Source of the DNA: CAYJUM01 sp964478915 | GTDB lineage: Bacteria; Nitrospirota; Nitrospiria; Nitrospirales; Nitrospiraceae | Direction of reading: 5' to 3' | DNA: 5,085 nucleotides | NCBI GenBank assembly: GCA_964478915.1 | Contig: CAYZKG010000158.1 | Coordinates: forward strand, 1 to 5,085 | Part shown: one piece after another, positions 4,554 to 5,085 of the stretch | Numbering within the stretch: position 1 is the stretch's first letter | How the letters are laid out: each line of letters starts with the position of its first letter | Notes under the pieces: generated by a model | Database searches by the model: none | What the model saw: the letters and a program-made list of their open reading frames with translations, nothing else | What the model was told of the DNA's origin: nothing | Made by a program: the position numbers and the translations under genes

Positions 4554-4896
4554 CCCTCCCGATCCGGTCCGGATCGAGTTCACGCCAGAATTCAAGCGGA
4601 ACCTCCGGGCGCTGAGCAAGAAATACCGTCATATCCGATCAGACGTCCAACCCGTCATTGAACGCTTACAATCCGGAGAAACTCTCGGAGATCAAGTCTC
4701 AGGGACGCGTTACACCATTTTCAAGGCGCGGCTCCAAAACAGCGACATTCAAAAGGGCAAGAGTTCAGGATATCGCCTCATCTACCGTCTGGTGTCTAGG
4801 ACCCACATCGTCCTTGTGACGATCTATTCCAAGCTCGACCAAGGGGATATCTCGGGAGATCAGATACGCCGCATTCTCCAAGAATTCGAGACGTGA
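4534..4896 (+). CDS. RelE/ParE superfamily toxin
   Basis: A 120-residue protein. It shows the compact alpha/beta RelE layout: an N-terminal strand IEFTPEFKRNLRAL, helices through KKYRHIRSDVQPVIERLQSG, then strands YTIFKARLQNSDI (60-72), GYRLIYRLV (79-87) and IVLVTIYSKLDQGDI (92-106). Conserved basic and aromatic residues include K64, R66, K76, Y80, R81 and Y98. The family either cuts mRNA on the ribosome or, for ParE, inhibits gyrase; this cannot be decided from sequence. The ATG at 4534 has no clear Shine-Dalgarno and depends on coupling with the antitoxin. The stop lies only 4 bases from the convergent end of the rluE-like gene, with no terminator between. Confidence 0.82.
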   Translation: MALAESDPPDPVRIEFTPEFKRNLRALSKKYRHIRSDVQPVIERLQSGETLGDQVSGTRYTIFKARLQNSDIQKGKSSGYRLIYRLVSRTHIVLVTIYSKLDQGDISGDQIRRILQEFET

Positions 4897-4900
4897 CGTG

Positions 4901-5085
4901 TTACTCGCCAGCGAGTCTAAGGGATGCCACCTCGTCAGTCGTCAGCTCCCGCCAGTGGCCGGGCGGGAGGTCGCCCAGCACAATCGGCCCGATGGCAATC
5001 CGGATAAGCCGTAATGTCGGATGGCCGACGGCCGCGGTCATGCGGCGCACCTGCCGGTTCAGTCCCTCACGAAGCGTGATCTCCA
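4901..5085 (-). CDS. rluE: RluE-like 23S rRNA pseudouridine synthase, C-terminal part
   Basis: The last 61 codons of a gene entering from beyond the right edge and ending at TAA 4903-4901. They read LEITLREGLNRQVRRMTAAVGHPTLRLIR, then AIGPIVLGDLPPGHWRELT and a short tail TDEVASLRLAGE. These are the closing strands of the RsuA/RluB/RluE pseudouridine synthase family, which isomerises a single uridine in 23S rRNA. The RluE assignment rests on the LREG-NRQVRRMTAAVG wording and is somewhat uncertain. The catalytic domain is outside the window. The gene converges with the RelE-type toxin at 4 bases. The tail is duplicated in diverged form at 3986-4225. Confidence 0.85.
   Translation of the reverse strand, partial: EITLREGLNRQVRRMTAAVGHPTLRLIRIAIGPIVLGDLPPGHWRELTTDEVASLRLAGE

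Noticed and set aside
1..5085. CRISPR array, tRNA gene, transposase or integrase
   Set aside because: No regularly spaced repeats, no cloverleaf-like sequence and no recombinase motifs were found on either strand.

Overview
The window is a bacterial chromosomal segment, moderately GC-rich. It opens with the 5' end of a 16S rRNA gene on the minus strand. The visible 16S bases, the RluE-type pseudouridine synthase and the Tat-exported sulfite-oxidase-family enzyme fit a Nitrospirota-like or related environmental bacterium. That assignment is tentative, because only about 60 bases of 16S are present.

Layout. Positions 1-60 are the start of 16S rRNA (minus), preceded by its leader with a boxA-type element and a good rrn promoter. 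At 353-1390 (+) lies a molybdopterin enzyme of the sulfite oxidase family with a twin-arginine, possibly lipoprotein, signal. A MazEF toxin-antitoxin pair (1484-2061, +) follows with its own promoter and an inverted-repeat operator, then a small hypothetical gene (2103-2462, +). The gap 2463-2802 is not empty. It holds a short second copy of the 3' end of the sulfite-oxidase-family gene (2511-2564), an imperfect 17-bp inverted repeat with attC-like ends (2567-2681), and the promoter of the next operon. That operon is a ribbon-helix-helix antitoxin (2803-3063) and a PIN toxin gene reduced to its first and last segments (3066-3206). Convergent to it is an apparently intact vapBC pair on the minus strand (3240-3834), with a strong promoter and a perfect palindromic operator. 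A hairpin and a 17-bp tandem repeat sit between the two toxin ends. Next comes an orphan 3' fragment of an rluE-like gene (3986 to about 4225, minus), an antitoxin plus RelE/ParE-type toxin pair (4335-4896, +), and the 3' end of a second, presumably full-length rluE-like gene (4901-5085, minus) that runs off the window.

How it fits together. This is a toxin-antitoxin cluster: three apparently intact type II modules from different families and one decayed module within about 3.4 kb beside an rRNA operon. The most striking point is an arrangement seen twice. A chromosomal gene ends, a toxin-antitoxin cassette follows, and beyond it lies a diverged duplicate of that same gene's 3' end in the same orientation. 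It occurs for the sulfite-oxidase-family gene (around mazEF plus the hypothetical gene) and for the rluE-like gene (around the RelE-type pair). The displaced rluE tail is only about 87% identical to the other tail over 139 aligned bases. This suggests that cassettes arrived together with a foreign 3' gene end that replaced the native one, rather than by a recent local duplication. The observation is direct; the mechanism is inference.
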